NCBI GenBank assembly: GCA_024276655.1
Contig: JAJRWU010000200.1
Span: forward strand, 1-37,230
Origin: Planctomycetota bacterium
GTDB lineage: Bacteria; Planctomycetota; Planctomycetia; Pirellulales; Pirellulaceae
Direction of reading: 5' to 3'
DNA length: 37,230 bases
Position numbers and translations under genes: made by a program. Shown one piece after another: positions 7,368-17,249 of the stretch (positions are counted from its first letter, which is position 1; the number at the start of each line of letters is the position of its first letter). Below the pieces are notes generated by a model. The model saw only the letters and a program-made list of their open reading frames with translations. It was not told where the DNA came from and did not search any database.

Positions 7368-7780
7368 AGTACAGCGTTAAGCGCCGTTCAAACAATGAGT
7401 GCCGCTTTTCCTCTGCAAAAAGGCGACGAGAGAACAATCTCCGCCGGCTGAAAGGGCCATTCCCATTAAGAAAGCCGGAAAAACTACATCTGATTCAGAA
7501 GCCCGGCTTCTCTCAACGCCATCAGGGAAAGTTTAACTTTTCCGAGAAATTTCCGGGGTATTTTCACCGTTTATGTCCCCCTGTCTAGAACGGGCGTATT
7601 CCCAGTTGGAGGGAGCCGCGACGGTTGACTTTCACTCGGAAACCGACAAAACTGGGGTTTTGGGCAAGATAGATCGTTATTCCTTGCAATGTTTCGGATC
7701 CCAATTAGTGTAGAAGTTACCTTCGCGACCGCTCGGCCGCCCAGCGGACCCGAGGGTGTTTTGTGACTCCATGGGAACTT

Positions 7781-7838
7781 TTCGTATTTCGAGCGCCTCG
7801 AAAATATGATTCGTATTTCATGCGTCTCGAAAAAATGA
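7781..7838 (+). repeat. Two tandem 29-bp units upstream of the giant dockerin gene
   Basis: Units 7781-7809 and 7810-7838 agree at 25 of 29 positions; both start TTCGTATTTC and contain CTCGAAAA. They lie about 210 bases before the start codon at 8046, where paired operator sites could sit. Confidence 0.6.
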
Positions 7839-8045
7839 TCATCTCTCATGCTTGTGTTCGACGGAGCTTCTCACTCGAGGCCTTCAGGCAACCCATGCAG
7901 GGGATTTTGAGCACGTCGATCGGCGCGAATTCGGAGGCAACGTTCTACAATCGCTTGTTGCCGCCGCAAGAGGCCGCTCCGATCTTGTCCGAACCGGTAA
8001 ATTGGAAATTTCCCGCAACGCACATTCCTTTGCTTTAAAGAAATT

Positions 8046-11000
8046 ATGACCAAGCCACGCCGCAAATCTCGTCGTCAGCCCTCTTTGTTTGGCAATCGTC
8101 GCAAAAGCCGCCGTCTACAAACGGCGCGGCGATTCGCATGTGAACACCTGGAACCGCGTGAAATGTTGGCGGGCGATGTCGCCGGCGCCTTCTACAACGC
8201 AGCCCACCCGACAGACGTCAACAACGACGGCGTCGATTCCATCACTGACGTTCTCATGGTGATCGGTGAATTGCGAAACGGCGGCGTGCGGCAATTGGGC
8301 GTGCCCCTGGCCAGTGGTGAAGGCGAAAGTAATGGAAGCAGCAGTGCTTTTATTGACGTCAACAACGACAACATGCTCTCCGTGATGGACGCGTTGTTGG
8401 TTGTCGACGCCTTGCGAGCGGAAGGTGAAGCGGGCGATGTCGTGCTTTCGCTGGAGCTCACCGGAACGTTCGGCGAACCGAAGAGCACCGTCAATTTTGG
8501 CGATTCCTTTCGTATTCAAGCCCTGCACCGCGACGCCCGGCCGGTAACGGCCCTGTTGCCCTTGGCCGATCATGGATTGGCGGCGATTTCCTTTGATTTG
8601 AATTTTCCGGCGAATCTTCCTCGCACGGGCCCTGTCACCGCCGGCCCGAACCACTTCACCGTGCTGCCCGATCCTTTTAATCCTGGCGTGGCGCAGTTCA
8701 ATATCGTCTCGGTCGATTTCAATCAAGGGACCAACGATATTATCAACGGTTACACGACCTTTACCGCCGGCAGCGCCGACGACATGTTCAACGTCGACCA
8801 AGACCCGCCCAATCCGGTGAATCTGAACGTACTCAACAACGACCTGACCAACGGCGGCAACTTCAATTTCACCACCAGCGAAACAACGCTGGCCAACCAG
8901 GGTTTCAACTTTTTTGAGCCGGATATCCAGCAGCAGGTGCCGACTTCCGATGTTGTTTTTGGCGGCACGTCGGTCACGATTGGCGTGGCGGGCGCTGTGA
9001 TAATCGATTCGGTTTCCGGCATAAGCAACGGGGGGACGGTCACTATTGTTGGCGGCGGCGCCTCGCTCGACTACACCCCTGCGGCCGGCTTCGCCGGGAC
9101 CGAAACGTTTTCCTACACCACCACCGATGGCGCCAACACGAGTACGGCCTTAGTGACGGTGGAAGTGGCCGCGGTGGACTCCCCGCCAGTAGCCTCCAAC
9201 GGCTCCGACGCCACGAATGAAGCCACCGTGCTCAACGGAGACCTCAACTCGCTGGTCAGCACGCCCGACGCCGGCGACGCCCACACGTTCGACACCTTCA
9301 ACGGCCTGACGGGCATCGGCGCCACCTTCATTTTGAACGCCAACGGCACGTTTTCCTACGACCCCACCGGCTCCGCCCAAGCACAGGCCCTGCAAGCGGG
9401 CGACGCCGATTTGGTGGAAACTTTTGTTTACACCGTGCGAGACAACGCCGGCCAGACAGACAGCGCAACGTTAACGGTGAACGTCAGCGGTGTGAACGAT
9501 GCTCCCGTGGCGGCAGACGACGGCCCGTTCGATGTCAACGAGAACGGCGTGCTCAACGTGTTGGTCGCCTCCAGTATTCTGAACAACGACACCGATATCG
9601 ACGGCGGCGCCTTGACGGCTTCCGTCGCCACGCAACCTTCCAAGGGTTCGGTGGTGATGAACGCCAACGGCTCCTTCACTTACACGCCCACGGCCAACTT
9701 GAACGGGGCCGATAGCTTCACCTACACCGCCAACGATGGCAACGGCGGGACCGACACGGCCACCGTTTCGATCAATATCATTCCGGCCTCGCTCCCGCGA
9801 GCGGTCGACGACAACGCCGCCACGAATGCGGCCTTTACCGTTGCATATAACACCGCCAGCGGCGATCTGCCGGTGCTCGCGAACGACGTTTTTGATCCGG
9901 CCGCCACCAGCACCAATATCACGGCTTTCGATGCAACCTCGGCCCAAGGCGGCACGATTACCGTGGGCGGCGCCGCCAATACACTGGTCTACACGCCGCC
10001 GGCGAGCCTCTTGGCCGGAACCGATACGTTCACCTATACGATCAACGACGACGTGACCGACGGCGTTTCAAACGGCCCCTCCACCGCCACGGTAACCATT
10101 ACCGTCACCAACCAACCGCCCACCGTGGCGGACGAAAACGAAACCACCGACGAAGACACCGCCTTGAACATTGCGGCGCCCGGCGTGTTGGCCGGGGACG
10201 TCGACCCTGAAGGCCTGACGCTCTCCGTTTCGGCGTTCGACGCCGCCAGCGCCAGCGGCGCCTCGGTTTCCGTGAATCAAACAACCGGCGCCTACACGTA
10301 CGATCCTAGCGGCTCTGCCGCCTTGCAAGCGTTGGCTGTCGGCGAAACGGCCAACGACACCTTCTCGTACTCCGTATTCGATGGCGTCAACACCGTGCAA
10401 GGCCAGGTTACGGTTTTGGTCAACGGTGTGAACGATGCTCCGGTGGCCAACACCGATTCCGGCGCCACCGACGAAGACACCGTGTTTAACGGCAATGTGA
10501 TCAGCGGTTTCGGCGCCAATAGCCAAGACACCGATGTGGACGCCAGCGACACGCTTTCGATTACCGGCTTCGACGCCACCAGCGCCAACGGCGCATCGGT
10601 GAGCATCGACGCCGCCGGCAATCTGACCTACGACCCCAGAGGCTCGGCAACACTGCAAGCCTTGCACACCGGCGATACGCTGAACGACACGTTCAACTAC
10701 ACGTTATCCGATGGAACCACGACCGTAACGGGCGCCGTCACGATTTCCGTCGGCGGAGTGAACGACGCCCCGGTGGCGAACGACGACGGCTACGTCACCG
10801 ATGAAGACACCACCGTGAACATTACCGCCCGCAACTTGGGCCTGCTCGGTAACGACACCGACGTCGACACCGGCGACCAAGCCGCGCTGACGGTTATCAA
10901 CTTCGACGCCACCAGCCAACAAGGCGCTTCGGTAAGTGTTTCGGCCAATGGCGGCTTCGTCTACAACCCTTCGGGCGCCTCGGCGTTGCAAGCCCTGCTG

Positions 11001-12506
11001 CCCGGCCAAATGGTGAACGACACGTTCACGTATGAAATTCAAGACGACAACGGCCTGCGTTCGATGGCGACCGTAACGGTGGAAGTCAGCGGCGTGAACG
11101 ACAACCCGGTCGCGAACGACGACCCGTTTGATATCCAACAGCTTGACCCAGGCGACCCGGTCGCGATATTCAACGTGCTCGCCAACGACACCACGGTGGA
11201 GCCGAGCGAAACCCTGATGATTTCGGCGGTGAGTTCGGGCGTGGTCCAAGGTACGGCCACGCCGACTGGCAGCTTCATTCAAATTTCGCCCGACGGCAGG
11301 TCGATCGAATACCGAAACGCAACAGGCTTTGAAGGCTTCGAGACCTTCACCTACACCGTTTCCGACGGCAACGGCGGCACAGACACCGCCACCGTTACCG
11401 TAGAAGTGGTGGCATTCATTCCCAGCACGATTTCTGGTTTTGTCTATCTCGACACCAACGACAACGGCGTTCGTGAGGGCGTGGAAGATGTGCTCTCCGG
11501 CATGCGGGTGCATCTCAGAGGCACAACCGCTCGCAACGAATCGGTCAGCCTGGACACCCTCACTGACGAAAACGGCCGTTACGAATTTACAGAGTTGCCG
11601 CCCGGCGTTTACACCGTCACCAACGAAGACGATCAAGTCGCGGGTTTCCTCATCAACGGCCAGACCAGCCTGGGCGCGTCGGTCGACACCGGCGGCCAAA
11701 CGTTGAGTGCGGCGGAGTTTTCCTCGCTAGTGAACGTCGATGAATCGATTCAGTTTACGATTGGCGAACTGGGCGACGTCGTTTCCGTGGAAAACAATTT
11801 CGGCTTCCGGGGCTTGAGCCCGCTGTTTATCAGCGTGCGAGATATTTTGGCCTCGAATTCGAGCTTCCTCAGTGCTGGTTTGGTGGCGGTCGACGCAGCC
11901 GGAAATGTCGTTTGGCATCAGATGCCTTCGGCTGATGGCTGGAGCGACTTCCGAGATTTGCAATTGGAATTCGTCAACAATGATTCGATGAAAACTCGCG
12001 TGTCGGCGGCGCCGACCGCTGGCGGGCTGCGAGATGTATCGCCCACGATCAACGTGGGCGACCAACGCGTGCAGGAGTTGGGCAGAAATGGCGATGGCGT
12101 TCGCTTGTTCCGCATCAACGGCAGTGCGGCTGCCTTTGGCTTCGGCGCCTCTCCCGAAGGGGAAGGCGAATCGGCTTCAAACAGTGTGGCGGCCCCCTCG
12201 CCATCGGGCGACGCATCTGGTCAAGGCGTTGCCGAGCAAAATTTCCCGGTTGTTGTAACGCCAACCACCACAACGCCGACAGGCGCCCAAAACGCAGACG
12301 CATCGCGAGCTGAATTGCTGGTTGCGGAAATGGGTGAAATCCAGCTTCAACAGGCTACTGTTCAAGGCAGCCACGCCTTGGCGTTGAGCTTGGTGGATAA
12401 CGCCCACCGGCGTTATCAGAATGAATCATCGACATTTATGGAGTCGGTCGACGCTCTGTTCGGAGACGACCTGTTTCGAGACGACTCCGACCTATCGGAC
12501 TTTTGA
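8046..12506 (+). CDS. Giant secreted dockerin / tandem cadherin-like (VCBS-type) surface protein
   Basis: A 1486-residue protein. The N-terminus is strongly basic and contains the planctomycete export/sorting motif LEPREML (35-41). Two dockerin-like calcium loops follow, DVNNDGVDSITD (57-68) and DVNNDNMLSVMD (104-115), then a short cohesin-like stretch (about 130-200). About seven Ig/cadherin-like repeats of roughly 95-100 residues run to about 1120, each opening with GVNDAPVA-like and DEDT-like motifs and ending near DTFTY. An SdrD-B-like domain (FVYLDTNDNGVREG) and a unique C-terminal domain follow. It is probably exported and calcium-stabilised, for adhesion or cell-envelope structure. The acidic repeats and biased Gly/Asp/Asn/Thr composition are normal for the type. 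The ATG at 8046 gives a leader matching the paralogue next door. Confidence 0.9.
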   Translation: MTKPRRKSRRQPSLFGNRRKSRRLQTARRFACEHLEPREMLAGDVAGAFYNAAHPTDVNNDGVDSITDVLMVIGELRNGGVRQLGVPLASGEGESNGSSSAFIDVNNDNMLSVMDALLVVDALRAEGEAGDVVLSLELTGTFGEPKSTVNFGDSFRIQALHRDARPVTALLPLADHGLAAISFDLNFPANLPRTGPVTAGPNHFTVLPDPFNPGVAQFNIVSVDFNQGTNDIINGYTTFTAGSADDMFNVDQDPPNPVNLNVLNNDLTNGGNFNFTTSETTLANQGFNFFEPDIQQQVPTSDVVFGGTSVTIGVAGAVIIDSVSGISNGGTVTIVGGGASLDYTPAAGFAGTETFSYTTTDGANTSTALVTVEVAAVDSPPVASNGSDATNEATVLNGDLNSLVSTPDAGDAHTFDTFNGLTGIGATFILNANGTFSYDPTGSAQAQALQAGDADLVETFVYTVRDNAGQTDSATLTVNVSGVNDAPVAADDGPFDVNENGVLNVLVASSILNNDTDIDGGALTASVATQPSKGSVVMNANGSFTYTPTANLNGADSFTYTANDGNGGTDTATVSINIIPASLPRAVDDNAATNAAFTVAYNTASGDLPVLANDVFDPAATSTNITAFDATSAQGGTITVGGAANTLVYTPPASLLAGTDTFTYTINDDVTDGVSNGPSTATVTITVTNQPPTVADENETTDEDTALNIAAPGVLAGDVDPEGLTLSVSAFDAASASGASVSVNQTTGAYTYDPSGSAALQALAVGETANDTFSYSVFDGVNTVQGQVTVLVNGVNDAPVANTDSGATDEDTVFNGNVISGFGANSQDTDVDASDTLSITGFDATSANGASVSIDAAGNLTYDPRGSATLQALHTGDTLNDTFNYTLSDGTTTVTGAVTISVGGVNDAPVANDDGYVTDEDTTVNITARNLGLLGNDTDVDTGDQAALTVINFDATSQQGASVSVSANGGFVYNPSGASALQALLPGQMVNDTFTYEIQDDNGLRSMATVTVEVSGVNDNPVANDDPFDIQQLDPGDPVAIFNVLANDTTVEPSETLMISAVSSGVVQGTATPTGSFIQISPDGRSIEYRNATGFEGFETFTYTVSDGNGGTDTATVTVEVVAFIPSTISGFVYLDTNDNGVREGVEDVLSGMRVHLRGTTARNESVSLDTLTDENGRYEFTELPPGVYTVTNEDDQVAGFLINGQTSLGASVDTGGQTLSAAEFSSLVNVDESIQFTIGELGDVVSVENNFGFRGLSPLFISVRDILASNSSFLSAGLVAVDAAGNVVWHQMPSADGWSDFRDLQLEFVNNDSMKTRVSAAPTAGGLRDVSPTINVGDQRVQELGRNGDGVRLFRINGSAAAFGFGASPEGEGESASNSVAAPSPSGDASGQGVAEQNFPVVVTPTTTTPTGAQNADASRAELLVAEMGEIQLQQATVQGSHALALSLVDNAHRRYQNESSTFMESVDALFGDDLFRDDSDLSDF

Positions 12507-12834
12507 AATACTTCGCTGGGTAAGGTTTGACGCAATTGCATCCTGATCATGCAAGGGTCGTGTTTCAAGCCGATTGAAGGAATAACGACCATCGTTTTGC
12601 CCTCCGCTCAGTCTGAAAAGACGACGGGCGCGGAGTCCCTTGAGTAGTGCTGGAGTCGCTAGAGAAACGGCTCCTGAATCGTTCACATCCTACTTTTCGC
12701 CACGGAACAGAGCAGCACGCTCGATTCGGCAAGACAGCGGAGGCGCCGTCGGATGGCGTCTTTTATTGAACTCGTTTGTGATGGAGCGTGAGAATCGCAT
12801 CACAGAGGCGCTTTCCCGTATCATGCAAAAGAAC
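12507..12834. other. Spacer between the two giant genes, no clear feature
   Basis: 328 bases with no recognisable terminator or promoter. A weak stem near 12731-12765 (AAGAC ... GTCTT) is the only visible structure. The reading frame of the second giant gene is open leftward to about 12640, so the real start lies somewhere in 12640-12835. Confidence 0.4.
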
Positions 12835-15759
12835 ATGAAAAGATCAAGACGCGGCTCAGACCGCAAATTCCCACGCCCTCTTCGTCGCCGTGCGTCGGCC
12901 CGTTCGAGGCGTTTGCCTTCTCGTAGGCTGAGGGCCGAACAGTTGGAAGACAGGATGATGCTGGCTGCCGATGTAGCCGCGTTTCAAAATCCTGTCATGC
13001 CGGCGGATGTCAACGACGACGGGCTGGTCTCGATTTCCGATATCCTCGATATCGTGGGCGATTTGCGCACCGGCGGCCAACGCTATCTGACCGTGCCCAC
13101 CGCCAGCGGCCAAGGCGAAGGGGAAAGCAATATAAAATACGTTGACGTCAACGGCGATAATTACCTGTCAGTAACCGACGTACTGATGGTGGTGAACGAA
13201 ATTCGCGCCGAAGGCGAAGCTGGCGCCGTTCCCGACGCGTTCAACCTTTCCAATCCAAACGATCCCTTCACGATAACGCTCGGCACCTCCGATAACGCGC
13301 TACCTGTGTTGGCCAACGATTCAGGAATTGCCCTGGCGGTTTCCCGCGTAGGCACTTCGGTGGCGGCGAACAATCTGGGCCTGACCGCAACCACCGCCAA
13401 AGGCGGCACCGTGACCGTCGGCGCCGGCGGCGCGAATGTTCTGTACACGCCGCCCACCTTGGCCGACAACGATAGCTTCTTCTACGGCCAAGACACCTTT
13501 GTGTATGAAGTCCGCGACGCCAGCGACAACACTGTGGATGTCACCACGGTGGCGATTTTCGCCAACCCCGCGCAGGGCACGACGCTGGCCAGTTTTAGCT
13601 TCAGGGCGTTGGCGGCTGACGGCGTCACGGAAATCACTTCGGTCGAATCTGGCGAATCGTTCCAGCTCGAAGTATCGGTGGAAGACGACCGCACCACGTT
13701 CTCCGATAATTTGTTTGCTGATCCCTTGGGTCTGTTTTCAGCCTTCTTCGATTTGAATTTCGACCAAACGGCCATTTCGCTCGACCCCGCAACCAACAAC
13801 CCACATGGCTTCGCTTTTGATGTTGAATTTGGCTCCAACTTTATCGTCGATGGCTTCACGCAAGCGATGTTTGACGTGCCCGGCCAGATCAATGAAGTCG
13901 GCTCCGTGCAAACCGGCGGACTCGACCCCAACACCGCACCGCTGGGAGCTGGGTCGTTCGTGCTCTTTACCGCCGGCTTCACCGCGGCCAGCATCGCCGG
14001 CGGCGACCCCGACCTGTTATTCGATTTCACCGGCGACGCCGCGGAAGGCGCCAGCGCCGACATACTATTCTCTCGACCCGATAGTTTGTTCGCCGTGCCT
14101 GTCACGGCCATCGATTTCGGCGCGTTGAACTTCCGGGTGAACGCGCCTCTCGGCGCCGTGGCTGATCGCTTCACAACGGCCGACCCCGTGAACAACCCGG
14201 TCAATGAAGACAGCACCACCACGCTCGATTTGTTGGCCAACGATGTTCGCCCGCCAGCGCAGCAGAATCTGCCGTTGTTCATCGACAACGTTTCTGGAGT
14301 CAGTGCGGGCGCCAATGTCGTGATCGCGACCGATGGATTGTCGGTTGATTACACGCCGTCCGCCGATTTCACCGGCTTCGACACCTTCACCTACACGGTG
14401 AGAAACACCGCCGGTTTCATCGACTCAGCCGAAGTCACGGTGGAAGTGCTGCCGCTGAACGATCCTCCGGTGGCCAATGACGATTTCGGCCCTGGCTTCA
14501 ATAATTTCATTGAAGGCGATGGTTCGCGGGTTTTGAACGTTCTCAACAACGACTTCGATGTCGATGGCGACCAACTCACCATAACGAATGTTTCGGCGCC
14601 GAGCGGCGGCGGAACGGCGGTCATCACCGATAACGGCGCCACGATCACCTACACTCCGGGTTCGTCGCCTGGTGAAACGTTCACGTACACAATCTCCGAC
14701 GGGCAGCTCACCGACACCGCCACCGTAACCACCGTGATCGCGCCGTTCGCGGAAGCGGCCGATATTACGGTTCAAACCCTCGACATTCTCGGCCAACCGG
14801 TGAGCCAGGTGAATCTGGGCGATGAATTTTTCGTGCAAGTGTCGGTTTCCGACCTTCGTCCCGCGGGGGCCACGAACCTGGGCTTGGGCGTTTTCTCGGC
14901 CTTCATCGATTTACTCTATAGCGATACGGTTTCCATCGTGGGAACGCCCGAATTGGGCCCCGAATACAATAGCTCCTTTGGAAGCACGGGCGACCTCAGC
15001 GTTGCCGGCATCATTAACGAAATCGGTTCGCCACAAACCATATTGGTGGGCGGCCAACCGGTGGGCGCCGGCCCCGAAGTGTTGTTCACGGCCCGTTCCC
15101 GCGCCGATACCTTCGGGCAAGCGACCTTCACGTCGGATCCGCCCGAAGATTTGGGCAACGATATTCAGCTATTTGATCCTCCCATTATTCTCCAACCCGA
15201 CGACGTTGCCTTTGGCGCCGCCACCTTGACGATTGTCAATCCTGGGGCCGGCACCCCAGTGGCCAATCCTGATGCGTACACCGTCGCGGGCGGCCAGACA
15301 CTCACCGTCGACACTCGCCAAACCGGTGTCTTGGGCAATGATACTGATCCCGGCGCGCCCGGCACCATCGTTGCACAGTTGGTTGACGACGCCAATTTGC
15401 AAGGCTCGCTGAACCTGAATGCCGACGGCACCTTCACCTTCACGCCCAACGCTGGGTTCTTTGGACCGACATCCTTCCAGTATCTGGCAACCGATGGCGG
15501 CACGCCTTCGGCCGCGGCAACCGTGACCATCACCGTGCAGGTCGGGGTATCGGATGACACCTACGCCACCGGCGTGGATCAAGCCGTTGTGGCGAGCACG
15601 CGGGCCGTCGGCGTCCTGGGGAACGATGCCGTGAGTCAAACCGCGACGGCCGCGTTGCAATCGGGCCCTCAAAGCGGCGCGTTGAGTTTCTCCTCCGACG
15701 GCACATTCGTTTACACGCCCGCCGCCGGCTTCCGCGGGCAGGTCAGCTTTACCTATTAA
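12835..15759 (+). CDS. Giant dockerin/cohesin-like surface protein, cut short by an in-frame TAA
   Basis: 974 residues from the ATG at 12835, chosen because it gives a basic leader the same length as the paralogue (QLEDRMMLAAD at 36-46). ATGs at 12823 and 12781 are possible. Dockerin-like loops lie at 58-69 (DVNDDGLVSISD) and 104-115 (DVNGDNYLSVTD). Two cohesin-like domains follow (with SFRALAADGVTEITSV and ITVQTLDILGQPVSQV at their starts), alternating with Ig/cadherin-like repeats. The frame ends at TAA 15757-15759 in the middle of a repeat (SFTY-stop-VTDG), where related repeats continue FTYxVxDG. The frame stays open for 248 more residues, so one base change explains the stop. The shortened product would lack the SdrD-B-like and C-terminal domains. 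Function is probably surface adhesion or structure. Confidence 0.82.
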   Translation: MKRSRRGSDRKFPRPLRRRASARSRRLPSRRLRAEQLEDRMMLAADVAAFQNPVMPADVNDDGLVSISDILDIVGDLRTGGQRYLTVPTASGQGEGESNIKYVDVNGDNYLSVTDVLMVVNEIRAEGEAGAVPDAFNLSNPNDPFTITLGTSDNALPVLANDSGIALAVSRVGTSVAANNLGLTATTAKGGTVTVGAGGANVLYTPPTLADNDSFFYGQDTFVYEVRDASDNTVDVTTVAIFANPAQGTTLASFSFRALAADGVTEITSVESGESFQLEVSVEDDRTTFSDNLFADPLGLFSAFFDLNFDQTAISLDPATNNPHGFAFDVEFGSNFIVDGFTQAMFDVPGQINEVGSVQTGGLDPNTAPLGAGSFVLFTAGFTAASIAGGDPDLLFDFTGDAAEGASADILFSRPDSLFAVPVTAIDFGALNFRVNAPLGAVADRFTTADPVNNPVNEDSTTTLDLLANDVRPPAQQNLPLFIDNVSGVSAGANVVIATDGLSVDYTPSADFTGFDTFTYTVRNTAGFIDSAEVTVEVLPLNDPPVANDDFGPGFNNFIEGDGSRVLNVLNNDFDVDGDQLTITNVSAPSGGGTAVITDNGATITYTPGSSPGETFTYTISDGQLTDTATVTTVIAPFAEAADITVQTLDILGQPVSQVNLGDEFFVQVSVSDLRPAGATNLGLGVFSAFIDLLYSDTVSIVGTPELGPEYNSSFGSTGDLSVAGIINEIGSPQTILVGGQPVGAGPEVLFTARSRADTFGQATFTSDPPEDLGNDIQLFDPPIILQPDDVAFGAATLTIVNPGAGTPVANPDAYTVAGGQTLTVDTRQTGVLGNDTDPGAPGTIVAQLVDDANLQGSLNLNADGTFTFTPNAGFFGPTSFQYLATDGGTPSAAATVTITVQVGVSDDTYATGVDQAVVASTRAVGVLGNDAVSQTATAALQSGPQSGALSFSSDGTFVYTPAAGFRGQVSFTY

Positions 15760-16506
15760 GTCACCGACGGCGCGTTCACCGGAACCGCCACCGCGAATAT
15801 CTTCGTGGGCCAGGCGCCTCTGGGCGATGGCATTGGCGGCTTTGTGTTCGCCGACGTGAACGATGACGGCGTTTTCCAAAACGGCGCCGGGAACGAGCGA
15901 GCCATTGGCGGCGTCGAGATCATCCTCATGCAAAATGGCGCCGAAGTCGACCGCACCAAAACCGCGGCCGATGGCTCCTACGGTTTCCCCAACGCCGCGC
16001 CGGGCGTTTACCAAGTGGTTGAAGTGGGGCCGTTGAACTTTTCTCCCGGCAAGAACTCGGTGGATGCCTCACGGAGCGACGAAGTAACCGTTACCTTGGG
16101 GCAAAACCAGCCGACGCAAGTCAACTTTGGCGAGCGGGGCCTGATGCCGTGGTTTATCAATATCGTCGATGAATTGAATTCGACCACCTCCAACGGTGTT
16201 ATTGTGGGCGCCAACTTGAATGGCGTCCAGCGGTTCTTCTCGCTGCTCGACGGTTGGGACGGCGTGCAGAGCGTGGTCGTTGTTCTGAATGCCAGTGGAA
16301 CGTCAGCGACGGTGTCTGCCGTTCGCAACGGTGTTACCAGCACTCGAACCGTGTCCACCGATGGCGACCCCGCCTTGCGTATCATGGGCCGCATCGACGA
16401 TGAATTCGTCATTCGCATCGAAGGCGGCTTCTCCGCATTCTTCGGCGGCCCTGAAGGTGAATACGCGGCGAACGTCGATCAGTTGTTCGCCCAACTCGGC
16501 AACTGA
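15760..16506 (+). pseudogene. C-terminal remnant of the interrupted dockerin/cohesin-like gene
   Basis: In the same frame as the preceding gene and directly after its TAA. It encodes the rest of the interrupted repeat (VTDGAFTGTATANIFVG), an SdrD-B-like domain (FVFADVNDDGVFQNG ... DGSYGFPNAAPGVYQV), and a C-terminal domain that resembles the end of the upstream paralogue (LMPWFINIVDELN versus LSPLFISVRDIL). A GTG at 15805 could restart translation but has no good ribosome site and would give a product without an export signal. No further stops or frameshifts occur, so the damage is recent, or it is an assembly error or a programmed readthrough. Confidence 0.75.
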
Positions 16507-16550
16507 TTTTTTCTCGGCGCCGTGTTGTTTGATCACTAACGATTGCCACA

Positions 16551-16589
16551 CGCGGCCAGGCGACGCAAACTCGCCTGGCCGCGTTTTTT
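16551..16589 (+). terminator. Intrinsic terminator after the second giant gene
   Basis: A perfect 13-bp stem, CGCGGCCAGGCGA / TCGCCTGGCCGCG, around a 7-base loop is followed by six T. It lies 45 bases past the stop at 16506. Its presence supports 16506 as the original gene end. Confidence 0.9.
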
Positions 16590-16639
16590 ACGCGCCGCCG
16601 TTTTCACAATTTCGTGAAGGAAGGCGAAAAAACCCTTCG

Positions 16640-16790
16640 TATATACCGCTCACGGTTGGAAATGGCACATTTTCGTTTAACGGCAAGCCGAAGGCGACTG
16701 CGTTTTTTCCTTGACCGTTCGCGCTGGCGCAAAAAGCAGTCGCCTTCGGCTTGCCGTTAAACGAGCTATTGGTAGCCGTGCGAAGTATAA
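16640..16790 (+). repeat. MITE/REP-like hairpin element, copy 2
   Basis: A perfect 28-bp inverted repeat (16674-16701 and 16736-16763) with the same GTTTAACGGCAAGCCGAAGG core as copy 1 at 3431-3595, in opposite orientation. Relative to copy 1 one stem pair changed on both sides (GGCTGC to GACTGC in one arm, GCAGCC to GCAGTC in the other), so pairing is kept. The flanks are also similar. Confidence 0.8.
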
Positions 16791-17114
16791 CGGTCATTGC
16801 CGCCAGCGCGCGGCGTCGTTTGACGCGAGCATCGGAAAAAGCTGCGGGGCGCGAGGCCAAAAGCCCGGCATGATCAAATCCCGGGATTTTCAGCTTCTCC
16901 CGGTTGCCTGATCGCGCAAACTCTCCACTCTTTTTTGACTTGACGGTCGAATCGGCAATTTCTGCTCAACCTACGCCACCGGCGGGCCGATCAATACTAA
17001 CCGCATCGTTGTGTTTGGGGTGGTCTTCACTTCTTGAAGAGGCCGGCACGCCACAACGCTTGCTAATTGCGTGGGGAAATCCCAATCGGGAGACAGAGCA
17101 TCGGCTAGGCCGGG

Positions 17115-17178
17115 GGCATCGGGGAAAACGATGCCGTCTTAAAAACAGGGGATCTACGCTTCGCTTCAGGCGGGCGTA
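17115..17178 (+). other. Structured leader candidate before the FliA-type sigma gene
   Basis: Two short hairpins lie in the 5' spacer: GGCATCG / CGATGCC (17115-17135) and CTACGC / GCGTAG (17154-17178). They end about 70 bases before the start codon. I see no match to a known riboswitch class. The rest of 16790-17249 shows no gene. Confidence 0.35.
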
Positions 17179-17249
17179 GAAGTGCGTTGCAGCGCCGCCA
17201 CGAAAGTGTGGGCGTCGGCAAGGCACGGTATTCAATCACGGAGGATTGC

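Larger units (their letters stand above)
6769..8045. other. 1.28-kb spacer with repeats, no convincing gene
   Basis: Besides the elements listed separately it holds small hairpins: GTGGCAA-N8-TTGCCAC at 6966-6987, and a hairpin containing CTACCGGC at about 7188-7209. Short frames here are repeat-derived or lack a ribosome site. The promoter of the giant dockerin gene must lie in the right part, but no clear -35/-10 pair stands out. Confidence 0.6.

Noticed and set aside
7214-7588. 124-codon plus-strand frame in the spacer before the giant dockerin gene
   Set aside because: Its first part lies in a repeat also found inverted at 29393-29545, it has no ribosome site, and the product is basic and low in family-like motifs.
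16588-16860. Frames with FNGKPKA-like peptides here and at 3273-3585
   Set aside because: They are translations of the GTTTAACGGCAAGCCG hairpin element, not genes.
17115-17178. Hairpins before the sigma gene as a c-di-GMP or other riboswitch
   Set aside because: The conserved loop sequences of known classes are missing; only simple stems are visible, so it is kept as an unassigned structured leader.
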